Assembly: GCA_019057385.1 (NCBI GenBank) | Contig: JAHQJS010000004.1 | Location: 276,535-340,534 of the forward strand | Length of the DNA: 64,000 bases | DNA from: Candidatus Borrarchaeum weybense | Lineage (GTDB): Archaea > Asgardarchaeota > Sifarchaeia > Borrarchaeales > Borrarchaeaceae | Reading direction: 5' to 3' | Shown: positions 56,050 to 63,917 of the stretch, in pieces | Position numbering within the stretch: position 1 is the stretch's first letter | Layout of the letters: each line of letters starts with the position of its first letter | The notes under the pieces: model-generated | Told to the model about the DNA's origin: nothing | Databases searched by the model: none | Seen by the model: the letters and a program-made list of their open reading frames with translations, nothing else | Program-made: the position numbers and the translations under genes

Positions 56050-56187
56050 GGGCGGGTGGTCTAGTTGGTTATGACGCCGCGTTGACGTCGCGGAGTATTC
56101 ATACACTTGATGTATGGACCCGAAAGTCGTGAGTTCAAAGGAAAAAGGAGAGAATCTATCTTTCTGAAAATCTCACCCCGCCCACCA
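56050..56187 (+). tRNA. tRNA-Val(GAC) with variable-loop and T-loop introns
   Basis: Acceptor arms GGGCGGG and CCCGCCC pair and CCA is encoded. The anticodon GAC lies at 56084-56086 between CCGCG and CGCGG. As in the neighbouring tRNA-Ala, the variable region is 35 nt (hairpin CATACA...TGTATG) and the T-loop region between GTGAG and CTCAC is 38 nt (hairpin GGAGAGA...TCTTTCT with two G-U pairs). The whole gene is also 138 nt. The two tRNAs are thus twins in intron layout with different intron sequence. Confidence 0.9.
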
Positions 56188-56338
56188 TCTTATCCTAACT
56201 GTTTTTGACGAATAATTCAGTAAATAAGAATTATTAATCGTTAGATGAATATAGATCACACTAAAATCCACTAGATTTTTAAATAGTCGAAAAACAATAA
56301 GGGAAAATGGCAAATAAAATTTTAAGTGGTGATCTTTT

Positions 56339-56785
56339 ATGAAAATTGGCGATCTTGAATTTCCCGAAGATCTATATTATTATGCAGAACATCATATTTG
56401 GTTGAAACAAGAAGAAGAAGAAGATAAAGTTAAAGTTGGTATGGATGCCTTTGGACAGAAGATAGCAGGTAAGATCCTTTTTGTGAGACTCCGTCCCGCA
56501 GGCAAAGCTACAAAAGTTGGAAAAACATTTGGAACACTGGAGACGGGGAAATGGGTAGGACCTTTGAAGTCACCAGTCGCTGGAACTATCGCCGAAGCTA
56601 ATCCCGCAGTTAAAGACAATCCTTCCTTAGTTAATGATGATCCTTACGGCGAAGGATGGCTTCTTGTCGTTGAGCCTTCAGCTTTAGATGCCGATCTTGC
56701 AGGTCTCATAAAAGGCTCAGACCAGGACGCGATTACAAAATGGATCGAAGAAGAACAGCAAAAATATGCTGACAAATTGGAGTAA
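56339..56785 (+). CDS. gcvH: Glycine cleavage system H protein-like lipoyl carrier
   Basis: A 148-residue protein of the GcvH family. It begins with an YYAEHHIWLKQEE-like strand, and the lipoylated Lys is in GTLETGKWVGPLKSPVAGTI near residue 71. The PSLVNDDPYGEGWLLVVEPS block is typical. GcvH carries the aminomethyl group among glycine-cleavage enzymes; similar carriers serve sulfur oxidation with Hdr-like enzymes. No other gcv genes are nearby. Confidence 0.9.
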   Translation: MKIGDLEFPEDLYYYAEHHIWLKQEEEEDKVKVGMDAFGQKIAGKILFVRLRPAGKATKVGKTFGTLETGKWVGPLKSPVAGTIAEANPAVKDNPSLVNDDPYGEGWLLVVEPSALDADLAGLIKGSDQDAITKWIEEEQQKYADKLE

Positions 56786-56842
56786 AACGTATTTCTTTAT
56801 TTCAATTTTCATTTCCACTTTTTTATAGTGGTGTTTGTAGTT

Positions 56843-57280
56843 ATGTCACGAATCTATCCATGGAAGCATTATAGCCTTGTAGGTGTAGTAATCACTATAT
56901 TTGGGCTTTCTCTAGTAGCTCAACTTCCAACTCTGTATCACGCTAGCCAAATTCTAGCAATTCAAAGCGCATCTATACTTATTTCAAGTCTTATTGGAGG
57001 CGGTCTAGCAGTTACTGGAGCAGCAATTCTGTTCACCGAAGGAATTGCCCGTAGAAGTAACCTTAGCGAAAGTCAAATACTTTATCCAACGTTAGGTGGA
57101 TCTTTTATCTCCATCACAATCTATCTAGGAATCTATATGCTTTTTGCAGTGATTCTTTATATTCGCAAAATCCCGTACCTTTCCTTTGTTGATCCAGTTT
57201 TCCAGTTTTTGTTTTTAGTGATTGTTGCAGCTTTTGTGCTTCTACTTAGTGCGGCACTATTTGAAGAGAGAACCCGCTGA
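56843..57280 (+). CDS. Small membrane protein of unknown function
   Basis: ATG at 56843 is preferred; GTG codons at 56828 and 56831 extend it by five residues. The 145-residue product begins MSRIYPWKHYSL and has four membrane helices at about residues 11-32, 42-65, 84-107 and 115-138. I do not recognise the family. It lies between gcvH and tRNA-Phe. Confidence 0.6.
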   Translation: MSRIYPWKHYSLVGVVITIFGLSLVAQLPTLYHASQILAIQSASILISSLIGGGLAVTGAAILFTEGIARRSNLSESQILYPTLGGSFISITIYLGIYMLFAVILYIRKIPYLSFVDPVFQFLFLVIVAAFVLLLSAALFEERTR

Positions 57281-57344
57281 GTCAACGATCTAATTTCATT
57301 ATGATACAGGACTTTGTTAAGAAACTGAGTGTTAGGTGCAAAAA

Positions 57345-57352
57345 TTTATATA
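57345..57352 (+). promoter_or_regulatory. TATA box upstream of tRNA-Phe
   Basis: TTTATATA preceded by an A-rich element lies about 49 bases before the tRNA. This gives room for a short leader of some 20 bases, removed by RNase P. Confidence 0.45.
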
Positions 57353-57400
57353 CGAAGCCAGACTTTTCTGTCTAAGTCGAAAAAGTAATGGACTAAACAG

Positions 57401-57503
57401 GCGGCTGTAGCTTAGACAGGGAGAATTAAATAATCCTTTAATTACCTATAGCGTCGGACTGAAGATCCGATTGTCGCAGGTTCAAATCCTGCCAGCCGCA
57501 CCA
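57401..57503 (+). tRNA. tRNA-Phe(GAA) with a D-loop intron
   Basis: Acceptor arms GCGGCTG and CAGCCGC pair, CCA is encoded, anticodon stem TCGGA/TCCGA frames loop CTGAAGA (anticodon 57461-57463), and T-arm GCAGG-TTCAAAT-CCTGC is normal. The D-loop carries 26 extra bases, about 57421-57446, which fold as AATTAAA...TTTAATT. Without them the tRNA is 77 nt with CCA. Unlike the four other tRNAs here it has no T-loop intron. Confidence 0.9.
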
Positions 57504-57547
57504 TATTTCTTTTTAAAAATGCTTTGTGATACTTATCGCTTGAAATA

Positions 57548-57946
57548 TTATCCTCCTTGCATTTTTACAAATAGTTTTCTATTACGTGGTCCATCGAATT
57601 CGCAGAAATATATTCCCTGCCAAACTCCTAGAGCAAGAGCACCATTTTCTATGATTACTGTACGATCTGGACTAAAAAGTGATGACTTAATGTGAGCTGG
57701 AGAATTGCCTTCACTATGTTTATATGTGGCGTTAAATGGAACGATTTCATTTATGGATTCGATTATATCGCGAATAACATCCGGATCTGCATTTTCATTA
57801 ATGGTAACGCCTGCCGTTGTATGTGGGACAAAAATAACACAAATGCCTTCTTGAATCCCTGATTTTCCAACCACTTTCTTGATCTGACTCGTGATATCAA
57901 TTAGATCAACTTTTTTGTGGGTTTTAATTTCAAGTTTTTCTAACAT
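57548..57946 (-). CDS. YjbQ/UPF0047 family protein
   Basis: A 132-residue protein with the family motifs ICVIFVPHTTAGVTINENAD near residue 35, HSEGNSPAHIKSSLF near residue 77 and LGVWQGIYFCEFDGPRNRKL near residue 106. The conserved His residues bind metal. Members have weak thiamine-phosphate synthase activity reported; the true role is unclear. Confidence 0.9.
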   Translation of the reverse strand: MLEKLEIKTHKKVDLIDITSQIKKVVGKSGIQEGICVIFVPHTTAGVTINENADPDVIRDIIESINEIVPFNATYKHSEGNSPAHIKSSLFSPDRTVIIENGALALGVWQGIYFCEFDGPRNRKLFVKMQGG

Positions 57947-58000
57947 TTTTTATTCCTCCTTCTCTTAGAATAAAGTTATAACTAATTAATAAAAGGAGAT

Positions 58001-58137
58001 TGGTGCGGCCGCCGGGAACTCCCAATAGAAACGATATGTTCCTACTTTTTGAACCCGGGTTACTGACTTGGAAGGCGTCCTCCGCATTTCCTCTTGAATA
58101 TACGGCAGAGTCCTAAACCGCGCTAGACTACGGCCGC
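58001..58137 (-). tRNA. tRNA-Gly(TCC) with anticodon-stem and T-loop introns
   Basis: On the minus strand acceptor arms GCGGCCG and CGGCCGC pair and CCA is encoded. The anticodon TCC is at 58070-58072 in loop CTTCCAA. Its 5' stem is split: CTG (58106-58108) and GC (58075-58076) join after removal of 58077-58105, and CTGGC then pairs with GTCAG. The 29-nt insert folds as CCGTAT...ATGCGG. The T-loop region between CCGGG and CCCGG is 37 nt (58017-58053) with hairpin TAGGAAC...GTTTCTA. So two introns, one at about position 29/30. Confidence 0.87.
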
Positions 58138-58196
58138 GCATTAATTTATAAAGATATAAAATCCAATTCTGTTCCAAGATATATACCGAACTAAAA

Positions 58197-58303
58197 TGGT
58201 GCGGCTGCCGGGAATCTCAAAATGGGTTATATACCTCAATTTTTTTGAACCCGGGTCATCGACGTGGCAGGCCGAAGTCTTAGCCAGGCTGGACTACAGC
58301 CGC
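58197..58303 (-). tRNA. tRNA-Gly(GCC) with a T-loop intron
   Basis: On the minus strand acceptor arms GCGGCTG and CAGCCGC pair and CCA is encoded. Anticodon stem TCGGC/GTCGA frames loop CTGCCAC (anticodon at 58266-58268). The only insertion is in the T-loop: 37 nt between CCGGG and CCCGG (58213-58249), with hairpin AAAAT...ATTTT. Mature length is 77 nt with CCA. Confidence 0.9.
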
Positions 58304-58506
58304 ACAATGTAAACTATATTCTAAGGAATTGAAACGTTTAACTTTTATTCAATTCAATTCCTATATAGAGAAAAAGCTGTTTAAAAATGTTATGACAAAC
58401 TGAAAATGCGATTTCTACTCATAACACATTTCTAGCAAACGGTATTTTGAAAAAAGAACTACTTAATTTAGCAAAATCATTCGAGATCAACGCATAATGA
58501 TTCAAT

Positions 58507-59211
58507 CTAAAAATCATTATTAAAGTCTATTTTTGATGATATTTCGTAAGAATAGAGTACTCTTGATATAGCAACATGAGCATCCAGTGATATTTTACTT
58601 ATAGAAACTACTTCATCTGCAATCTCCAATGTTTTCTTTTCAAATTGACCATGTGGGAATCCACCTACAATAATTGCCAGTGGTTTGATTTCAACTGCCT
58701 TTTTCATTAAATTGTTTAATTCAACCTCTTTGCCTGTTTTAGAGAATAAAATTGTATGTTTTGGCTTTATTTCATCATGAAGTTCTTTTAAAGTCATTTC
58801 ATGAATAGTAAGTAAACTGGATCCTTTTGGAGGTACTTTCCCCATCATGAACAATTGACTCATTAACCCCGAAAAGCGGACATAATTACGTGGGAGTCTT
58901 ACATTGGGATCTACCTGGATAACAAGATCATTCAAAGTATGTATGAAGATTTTTATGTATCCTGATTTACATAGCGGTGTGCCTAAAATTGATAGAAGTG
59001 AGATATGTACTATATCAGGGCGTCCTCTTTTCTCATATGCTTTTGGATTATCTATAAAAAACGAGTGAATAGATTTGTCAAAAACAATGGTTTCTGGGGA
59101 TTTTTTCTGTTTTTTAGCATATCTTCGAAATTTTGCCAGATTTCTAAATTCGACGGGGATTGATTCCAGTGCGGATTCTGCTAAAATGAAGTATAAAATA
59201 GAGTCTTTCAT
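58507..59211 (-). CDS. nep1: rRNA pseudouridine N1-methyltransferase Nep1
   Basis: A 234-residue SPOUT-class methyltransferase. Marks are ESALESIPVEF near residue 12, RGRPDIVHISLL near residue 62, the arginine-rich PRNYVRFSGLM near residue 104, and the knotted C-terminal segment with AIIVGGFPHGQF near residue 188. Nep1/Emg1 methylates the hypermodified pseudouridine of small-subunit rRNA helix 35. It diverges from the RNase P subunit gene, both being RNA-processing genes of archaea. Confidence 0.9.
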   Translation of the reverse strand: MKDSILYFILAESALESIPVEFRNLAKFRRYAKKQKKSPETIVFDKSIHSFFIDNPKAYEKRGRPDIVHISLLSILGTPLCKSGYIKIFIHTLNDLVIQVDPNVRLPRNYVRFSGLMSQLFMMGKVPPKGSSLLTIHEMTLKELHDEIKPKHTILFSKTGKEVELNNLMKKAVEIKPLAIIVGGFPHGQFEKKTLEIADEVVSISKISLDAHVAISRVLYSYEISSKIDFNNDF

Positions 59212-59345
59212 TTTTTCTCCTTTAATAATGAAATATCTTTTAAATACAACTGGTTTTCGGTCTTCATTGAAGCTTGACTACAAAAGGGAATAATTTTATA
59301 GATTTTCGTTCATATCACTTTTATCAAAGTTTTTGTGAGATCGTC

Positions 59346-59681
59346 ATGAAACGTCGTAGAAGAATAAATACTCGCTCCATAAAGAAAATTGCACGTGAAA
59401 GGATCGAACATCTTCTTGAATTAGCTAAGGCAGTATTTAGTACAGATAGTAATCTGGCACAAAGATATGTACAACTTGCCTTACGGATTGGTATGCGACA
59501 TAAGGTCCGAATTCCACGATCTCAACGTTGGCAAATTTGTAAACATTGTCATTCATTATTAATTCCGGGTGTGACCTGTCACTCAAGATTACGTAACAAA
59601 CGTGAACCACACATAGTTATAACATGCTATAAATGCAAAAATTACAGTAGATATCCCTATAAAGTGAAAAAACAACGTTAG
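59346..59681 (+). CDS. rnp4: RNase P protein component 4 (Rpp21)
   Basis: ATG at 59346 is chosen, as the residues of the longer frame from 59274 are not family-like. The 111-residue basic protein has two N-terminal helices (IARERIEHLLELAKAVF, then LAQRYVQLALRIGMRHKVRI) and a zinc ribbon with CKHC and CYKC plus the conserved VTCHSRLR segment. Rpp21 binds RNase P RNA with Rpp29 in 5' processing of tRNA, apt next to the intron-rich tRNA genes. Confidence 0.9.
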   Translation: MKRRRRINTRSIKKIARERIEHLLELAKAVFSTDSNLAQRYVQLALRIGMRHKVRIPRSQRWQICKHCHSLLIPGVTCHSRLRNKREPHIVITCYKCKNYSRYPYKVKKQR

Positions 59682-59741
59682 TACTGCTTTCTCATGTAAA
59701 ATTGAATCATTATTATGGGAGAAATATTTTAAACACTAGTA

Positions 59742-60464
59742 ATGGTATTAGGCTTCAATTACTCGAATTATCCAGAGGGCTTTGATTTGAAGATTACAAT
59801 TCTTATTCCTGCTTATAATGAAGCACATTCGATCAAAGAAGTAATTCGAAGAATAAAAGCCCTCAATCTTGGTTATAAGTACGAAATTCTTGTTGTAGAT
59901 GATGGATCAACTGATGAAACATCAGAAATCGTCAAAAAAATGAATAATGTAAGACTAATTACGCATAAAATGAATAAAGGTAAAGGTACAGCATTAAAAA
60001 CTGGTTTTAACGCCGCAAATGGGGATATAGTTGTTATCCAAGATGCAGATATGGAGTATTTACCGAAAGATATCCCGAGTTTAATTAAACCTTTGATTGA
60101 AGGTAAAGCCGATGTAGTTTATGGATCAAGATTCAAAGGAAAACTTTATGGTATGACTTTTTCTCATGCTTTAGGCAACTTAGGACTGACTTTGGCAACA
60201 TCTTTACTTTTTGGTACAAGGGTAACAGATATGATGACTGGATATAAGGTTTTTCGAAAATATGTACTTGAAAACATCAATATACAGGCAGAACGATTTG
60301 AGGTTGAACCTGACATTACAGGAAGAATATTATTGAATAGATATCGATTAGTCGAATTGCCTATCGAATATCATAAACGGAAAAAAGGAAAAGCAAAAAT
60401 CAGTAAACTTGATGGTGTACGGTCCCTGATTTGGTTGTTAAAAATTCGCTTTAGGCGTCATTGA
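59742..60464 (+). CDS. GT2-family glycosyltransferase (dolichol-phosphate mannosyltransferase-like)
   Basis: A 240-residue cytoplasmic GT-A enzyme. Motifs are TILIPAYNEAHSIKEVIRRI near residue 18, VVDDGSTDET near residue 48, DADMEY for DxD near residue 104, and GSRF and EVEPDITGRIL. It lacks C-terminal membrane helices, so it resembles soluble DPM1 homologs that load polyprenyl phosphate with a sugar. TTG near 59787 (KITILIP) is a possible start that trims the N-terminus. Such donor lipids would feed the GT-C enzymes of the glycan island. Confidence 0.85.
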   Translation: MVLGFNYSNYPEGFDLKITILIPAYNEAHSIKEVIRRIKALNLGYKYEILVVDDGSTDETSEIVKKMNNVRLITHKMNKGKGTALKTGFNAANGDIVVIQDADMEYLPKDIPSLIKPLIEGKADVVYGSRFKGKLYGMTFSHALGNLGLTLATSLLFGTRVTDMMTGYKVFRKYVLENINIQAERFEVEPDITGRILLNRYRLVELPIEYHKRKKGKAKISKLDGVRSLIWLLKIRFRRH

Positions 60465-60484
60465 ATTAGATTGCATTGAGTTAA

Positions 60485-61411
60485 TCAAAGAAGCAATGTT
60501 AGAATTGCCTTTTGTGCATGTAATCTGTTTTCCGCTTGATCCCACACAACTGAATTAGGTCCATCAATCACCTCGTCAGTAATTTCTTGACCGCGATGTG
60601 CTGGAAGGCAATGCATTACAATGACATTTATTAGTGCATTGTTTAGTAATTCTTGATTTACTTGAAATGGTGGAAAAACTTCCATTCTTTCCTCTGCTTC
60701 AGCCTCTTGCCCCATTGAAATAAAGGTATCAGTATAGACAACATCTGCATCAAGAACTGCGTCTTGAGGATCGTGAACTATCTGAACTTCAGAATCAAAT
60801 ATTCTTGCGTTGTCTTTTGCTAAATCAATAACATCTTCTAATGGTTCATAGTTTTCCGGACAGCCCACTGATATATTGATGCCTAGTTTTGAGCATCCTA
60901 TAAGTAAAGAATTACAGACATTATTTCCATCTCCAACATAGCTTATCTTCAAATTCTCAAAATTTTTCCTCTTCTCCTTAATAGTCAAAAGGTCAGCCAA
61001 TATTTGACAGGGATGGAATAAATCACTTAGACCGTTTATAACTGGGACTTGTGAGAAATCTGCAAGATCTAATAAGTCTTCATGTGAGTAAACACGTGCC
61101 ATAATTCCATCTACATATCGGGCTAGTGTACGCGCAGTATCAGGGATAGTTTCTCCTCTACCAAGTTGCAAATCTTTTGCGCCTAAAAATAGGGCATAAC
61201 CTCCCAATTGGCGCATAGCCACTTCAAAGGATACACGAGTTCTAGTACTTGATTTTTCAAAAATCATAGCTAATGTTTTTCCATTTAGTATCTCAGACGA
61301 CTCTCCACGAAGATACATCTTCTTAAGATCGCTCGCAATATCCAACATATAATGAATTTCTTCAAATGAAAAATCTTGCAATGTAAAGAAATCCTGTCCT
61401 CGAATATCCAT
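60485..61411 (-). CDS. argF: Ornithine carbamoyltransferase
   Basis: A 308-residue protein. The carbamoyl-phosphate site SSTRTRVSFEVAM is near residue 54, HPCQILADLLTI near residue 132 and the ornithine-binding HCLPAHRGQEI near residue 261. It makes citrulline from ornithine and carbamoyl phosphate, in arginine synthesis or the arginine deiminase pathway. No other arg genes are near. Confidence 0.94.
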   Translation of the reverse strand: MDIRGQDFFTLQDFSFEEIHYMLDIASDLKKMYLRGESSEILNGKTLAMIFEKSSTRTRVSFEVAMRQLGGYALFLGAKDLQLGRGETIPDTARTLARYVDGIMARVYSHEDLLDLADFSQVPVINGLSDLFHPCQILADLLTIKEKRKNFENLKISYVGDGNNVCNSLLIGCSKLGINISVGCPENYEPLEDVIDLAKDNARIFDSEVQIVHDPQDAVLDADVVYTDTFISMGQEAEAEERMEVFPPFQVNQELLNNALINVIVMHCLPAHRGQEITDEVIDGPNSVVWDQAENRLHAQKAILTLLL

Positions 61412-61476
61412 AAGGTCCTCCTCCTTTTTCTAAATAGGAGTTAACTAACTTAATTTAAGATCTAATAATAATTATA

Positions 61477-62406
61477 TTATATAGCACTTTCTGGTACGAT
61501 CTTTTCAGCAAACTTTTTAGGATAAAATGCATCTAGATCTTTGTATTCTTGACCGATTCCAATAAATACAATGGGCTTTTTCGTAACATGAGCAATAGAA
61601 ATAGCAGCCCCTCCTTTTGCATCAGCATCAACTTTAGTCAGTATTGAAGCATCAATACCTACAGCCTCATTGAATTCGCGAGCTTGTTCGACGGCATCAT
61701 TACCAGCAAGACTGTCTCCTACAAAGACTGTAATCACATTCGCGTCTTCGATTCGTTTAAGAACACGAACGATCTTTTCCATCTCTCCCATAAGGTTCTT
61801 ATTGGTTTGCATTCTCCCAGCAGTATCAATTAGAACAATATCTATGTTTTTTGCAATTGCATGACTAACAGCATCAAAGGCAACAGCAGCAGAATCCGAG
61901 CCATATTTGTGTTTGATTACTTTAACTCCAAGTTTGTTTGCATGAATTTCTATTTGCTCTATGCTTCCTGCACGGAAAGTATCCGATGCTGCAAGGACTA
62001 CAGAAAAACCCTTTTTTTGGAATAGACTAGTAAGCTTGGCTAAAGTTGTTGTTTTTCCTGTACCATTAACTCCTAAAAATACAATCGCTAAAGGTTGCCC
62101 CTGTTCTTTGCCTTTTTTTGCTAACTCAAAAAGATCTATACCCTCTACTTTAAGGATTTCTAGAATTGTATTTCTTAAGGCACTATAGACGAATTTCTTT
62201 GTGCTCTTAAGACGACCTACCTTCTCACCAGTCAACTGTTGTTTCATAAGTTCTCCAATTTCAGCTGCCACGGAAAATGCAACGTCGTTTTGTATTAATA
62301 TTATTTTCAAAGATTCAAGAACATCCTCTAACTGGTCTTCACTCAATGTCTTCGATGATATTTTTTCTGTAAAACCCTGAAGACCACTTCTTAGTTTTTC
62401 AAACAT
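61477..62406 (-). CDS. ftsY: Signal recognition particle receptor FtsY
   Basis: ATG at 62406 begins MFEKLRSGLQGF, as in other archaeal FtsY; TTG at 62463 would add 19 residues. The N domain lies in residues about 1-90 (NDVAFSVAAEI), then the G domain: GVNGTGKTTTLAKL near residue 112, DTAGRMQTNKNLM near residue 197, TKVDADAKGG near residue 258. It binds the SRP and GTP to deliver ribosomes to the membrane. A fragment of a second copy is found 400 bases upstream. Confidence 0.94.
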   Translation of the reverse strand: MFEKLRSGLQGFTEKISSKTLSEDQLEDVLESLKIILIQNDVAFSVAAEIGELMKQQLTGEKVGRLKSTKKFVYSALRNTILEILKVEGIDLFELAKKGKEQGQPLAIVFLGVNGTGKTTTLAKLTSLFQKKGFSVVLAASDTFRAGSIEQIEIHANKLGVKVIKHKYGSDSAAVAFDAVSHAIAKNIDIVLIDTAGRMQTNKNLMGEMEKIVRVLKRIEDANVITVFVGDSLAGNDAVEQAREFNEAVGIDASILTKVDADAKGGAAISIAHVTKKPIVFIGIGQEYKDLDAFYPKKFAEKIVPESAI

Positions 62407-62739
62407 AGATGTTTTCTCTCCGAGCATATGAAGCATTAAGGATTGATTGATTGCTTGACGCAAGTTTGTGACATATCAATCAGGTTTTTTAATATACGTT
62501 TTGATTCCGAATTTGAAAACTCAATTTTATCGAATAATTATTCAAAGAACATTTTAACACGCATTCATCTCTTGTTGAATTATAAAAGATGTTATATCTG
62601 ATGAGGATGTCTTACCTATTTTATAGTATTCTTGAGCAATAGTATGAATATATGTCGAATAGCTTTCTTTTATAAAAAATGTGAAAAATGCCCTTTTTCT
62701 CTTATATCAGATAATAATTAAGAATAACGAAAGGAGTGA
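62407..62739. other. AT-rich gap upstream of ftsY
   Basis: This 333-base stretch between ftsY and the FtsY-like fragment has no open frame worth reporting. It should contain the ftsY promoter. Apart from AT-rich runs I see nothing in it. Confidence 0.35.
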
Positions 62740-62811
62740 GATGATCAGCACAAAACCGATCATCTCCTTTTGGATGATTTCAGCTGCGACAGAAAGCGCG
62801 ACATCGTTTTC
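62740..62811 (-). pseudogene. Fragment of a second FtsY-like gene
   Basis: On the minus strand 62775-62810 aligns with the FtsY gene at 62259-62294, with about 28 of 36 bases alike and mostly third-position changes. It encodes ENDVALSVAAEI where FtsY has QNDVAFSVAAEI. Nothing of the GTPase domain is left. The fragment stops exactly at the edge of the hairpin-rich repeat at 62812, as if cut there. Confidence 0.6.
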
Positions 62812-63005
62812 GTGGGTATGACATTTTTCGTCCCTTGCGAGTCATCCGTCCCCTTCGATGAGGCGTCGGACCTCTCAGGTTCAGTCTCATGCACAAGAAC
62901 GTGTCCCTCATGTTTTATGAGGAACATACCGCCTTGCAACTCATATATTCGCTTACAAAGACCTATATAAACACCACTCTTCATAACAAGGACTCCCAGT
63001 TCCAT
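62760..63005 (-). CDS. Doubtful 81-residue frame over repeat copy A
   Basis: A frame from ATG 63005, three bases after the stop of the Cas6-like gene, to 62760. Its first 38 residues (MELGVLVMKSGVYIGLCKRI...) lie outside the repeat and could be real; the remainder reads through repeat copy A and the FtsY fragment in a different frame. I think at most the first part is coding. Confidence 0.25.
   Translation of the reverse strand: MELGVLVMKSGVYIGLCKRIYELQGGMFLIKHEGHVLVHETEPERSDASSKGTDDSQGTKNVIPTKTMSRFLSQLKSSKRR
62812..62890 (-). repeat. Hairpin-rich repeat, copy A
   Basis: About 79 bases nearly identical to 63918-64000. Read on the minus strand it contains hairpin GAGG-TCCGACG-CCTC and hairpin ATGAC...GTCAT with inner TCG-CAAGGGA-CGA. 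Both 7-nt loops are kept unchanged in the other copy, while the spacer between hairpins differs. Frames shift between copies, so it acts as RNA or DNA structure and not as protein code. Confidence 0.75.
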
Positions 63006-63007
63006 AC

Positions 63008-63820
63008 TTACATGTCCTCTTTCAGGTCATCAAGATAAAGGTTGACCATTAATAAGAGATGGTTTTTCAAAGAAGAAAAACCATAGGTTAGTGCTTCGTT
63101 GATTTTATCAAGGTCATTGCATTTTCGAATAAAGGTATAAAGTGCAAAAGGAGAGTATTGGCGCAGTTCTATCTCTCTTTTTAACGCGTTGAAATCTATC
63201 TCTTCTGATTCTGCTACATGATAACGTGAAAATGCAGTCCATCTAAATTTTCGAGAAATCATTGCAGACCATCTATCATAATTTTGTAGTAAAGAAAGCA
63301 GAGGAAAGTCTTTTTCATCTATAGTATAATTATGATGGTTCTTTGCGAGCTGATAGACTTCGTCATTAATTATATCAACATCAGTATAAATTTTGCTTGG
63401 ATGTCGATCAGTGCTTACAAAATCATGCAGGAGCATTGCTATAATTAACTTTTCCTGCACATCTGAGAGTTTTGGAAGTTTCTTACGTATGTTAATCTTT
63501 CTCGAAATATAGAGGGGTTTTTTCTTGAATTCACTCACAGAAGTCCAAAAGATTTGTCCCACCCCCTCACATGTATAACTCCCGACACTATCAATAGCTA
63601 GTGCTTTTTCAAGTTTATGTTCTGGAACGATGAACTCAACATTACCAAACCATGCCCTAAAGGTCATTGGAGCACGTCTTTGTCCTACCGTTAATTTTCC
63701 GAATACCCTGGGACGACCATTTATAGTCATCGCACCAACATCGGTAACTCCAAAATGTCTACGCCTTGAAACGATAGGAGTTTTTGTATAACCAATCAAT
63801 TTAAAGTATTTTTGTGACAT
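63008..63820 (-). CDS. Protein with Cas6/RAMP-like N-terminal half and unknown C-terminal half
   Basis: A 270-residue protein I cannot place firmly. Residues 24-92 resemble the C-terminal part of Cas6-type RAMP proteins: AWFGNVEFIVP near residue 56 followed by SVGSYTCEGVGQIFW near residue 78, with the G-x5-G-x-G loop expected for RNA binding. Residues 110-270 are helical, with LLHDF at 130-134 and NHH at 161-163, a pattern that could be an HD-type metal site. No cas genes or CRISPR array are near. Identical-type hairpin repeats lie on both sides of the gene. Confidence 0.6.
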   Translation of the reverse strand: MSQKYFKLIGYTKTPIVSRRRHFGVTDVGAMTINGRPRVFGKLTVGQRRAPMTFRAWFGNVEFIVPEHKLEKALAIDSVGSYTCEGVGQIFWTSVSEFKKKPLYISRKINIRKKLPKLSDVQEKLIIAMLLHDFVSTDRHPSKIYTDVDIINDEVYQLAKNHHNYTIDEKDFPLLSLLQNYDRWSAMISRKFRWTAFSRYHVAESEEIDFNALKREIELRQYSPFALYTFIRKCNDLDKINEALTYGFSSLKNHLLLMVNLYLDDLKEDM

Positions 63821-63917
63821 TTATTCCCCTCATTTGAGGTTTTACCTCCTCTTTAAACAAAAGAGAGGAGATATAAACCTTGCCAAAGTAAACACGTTTG
63901 CAACTGTTGTTTGTAAA

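Noticed and set aside
62812..62890. SECIS element or C/D box RNA
   Set aside because: ATGA and CTGA words are present, but the quartet or box spacing needed is not met.
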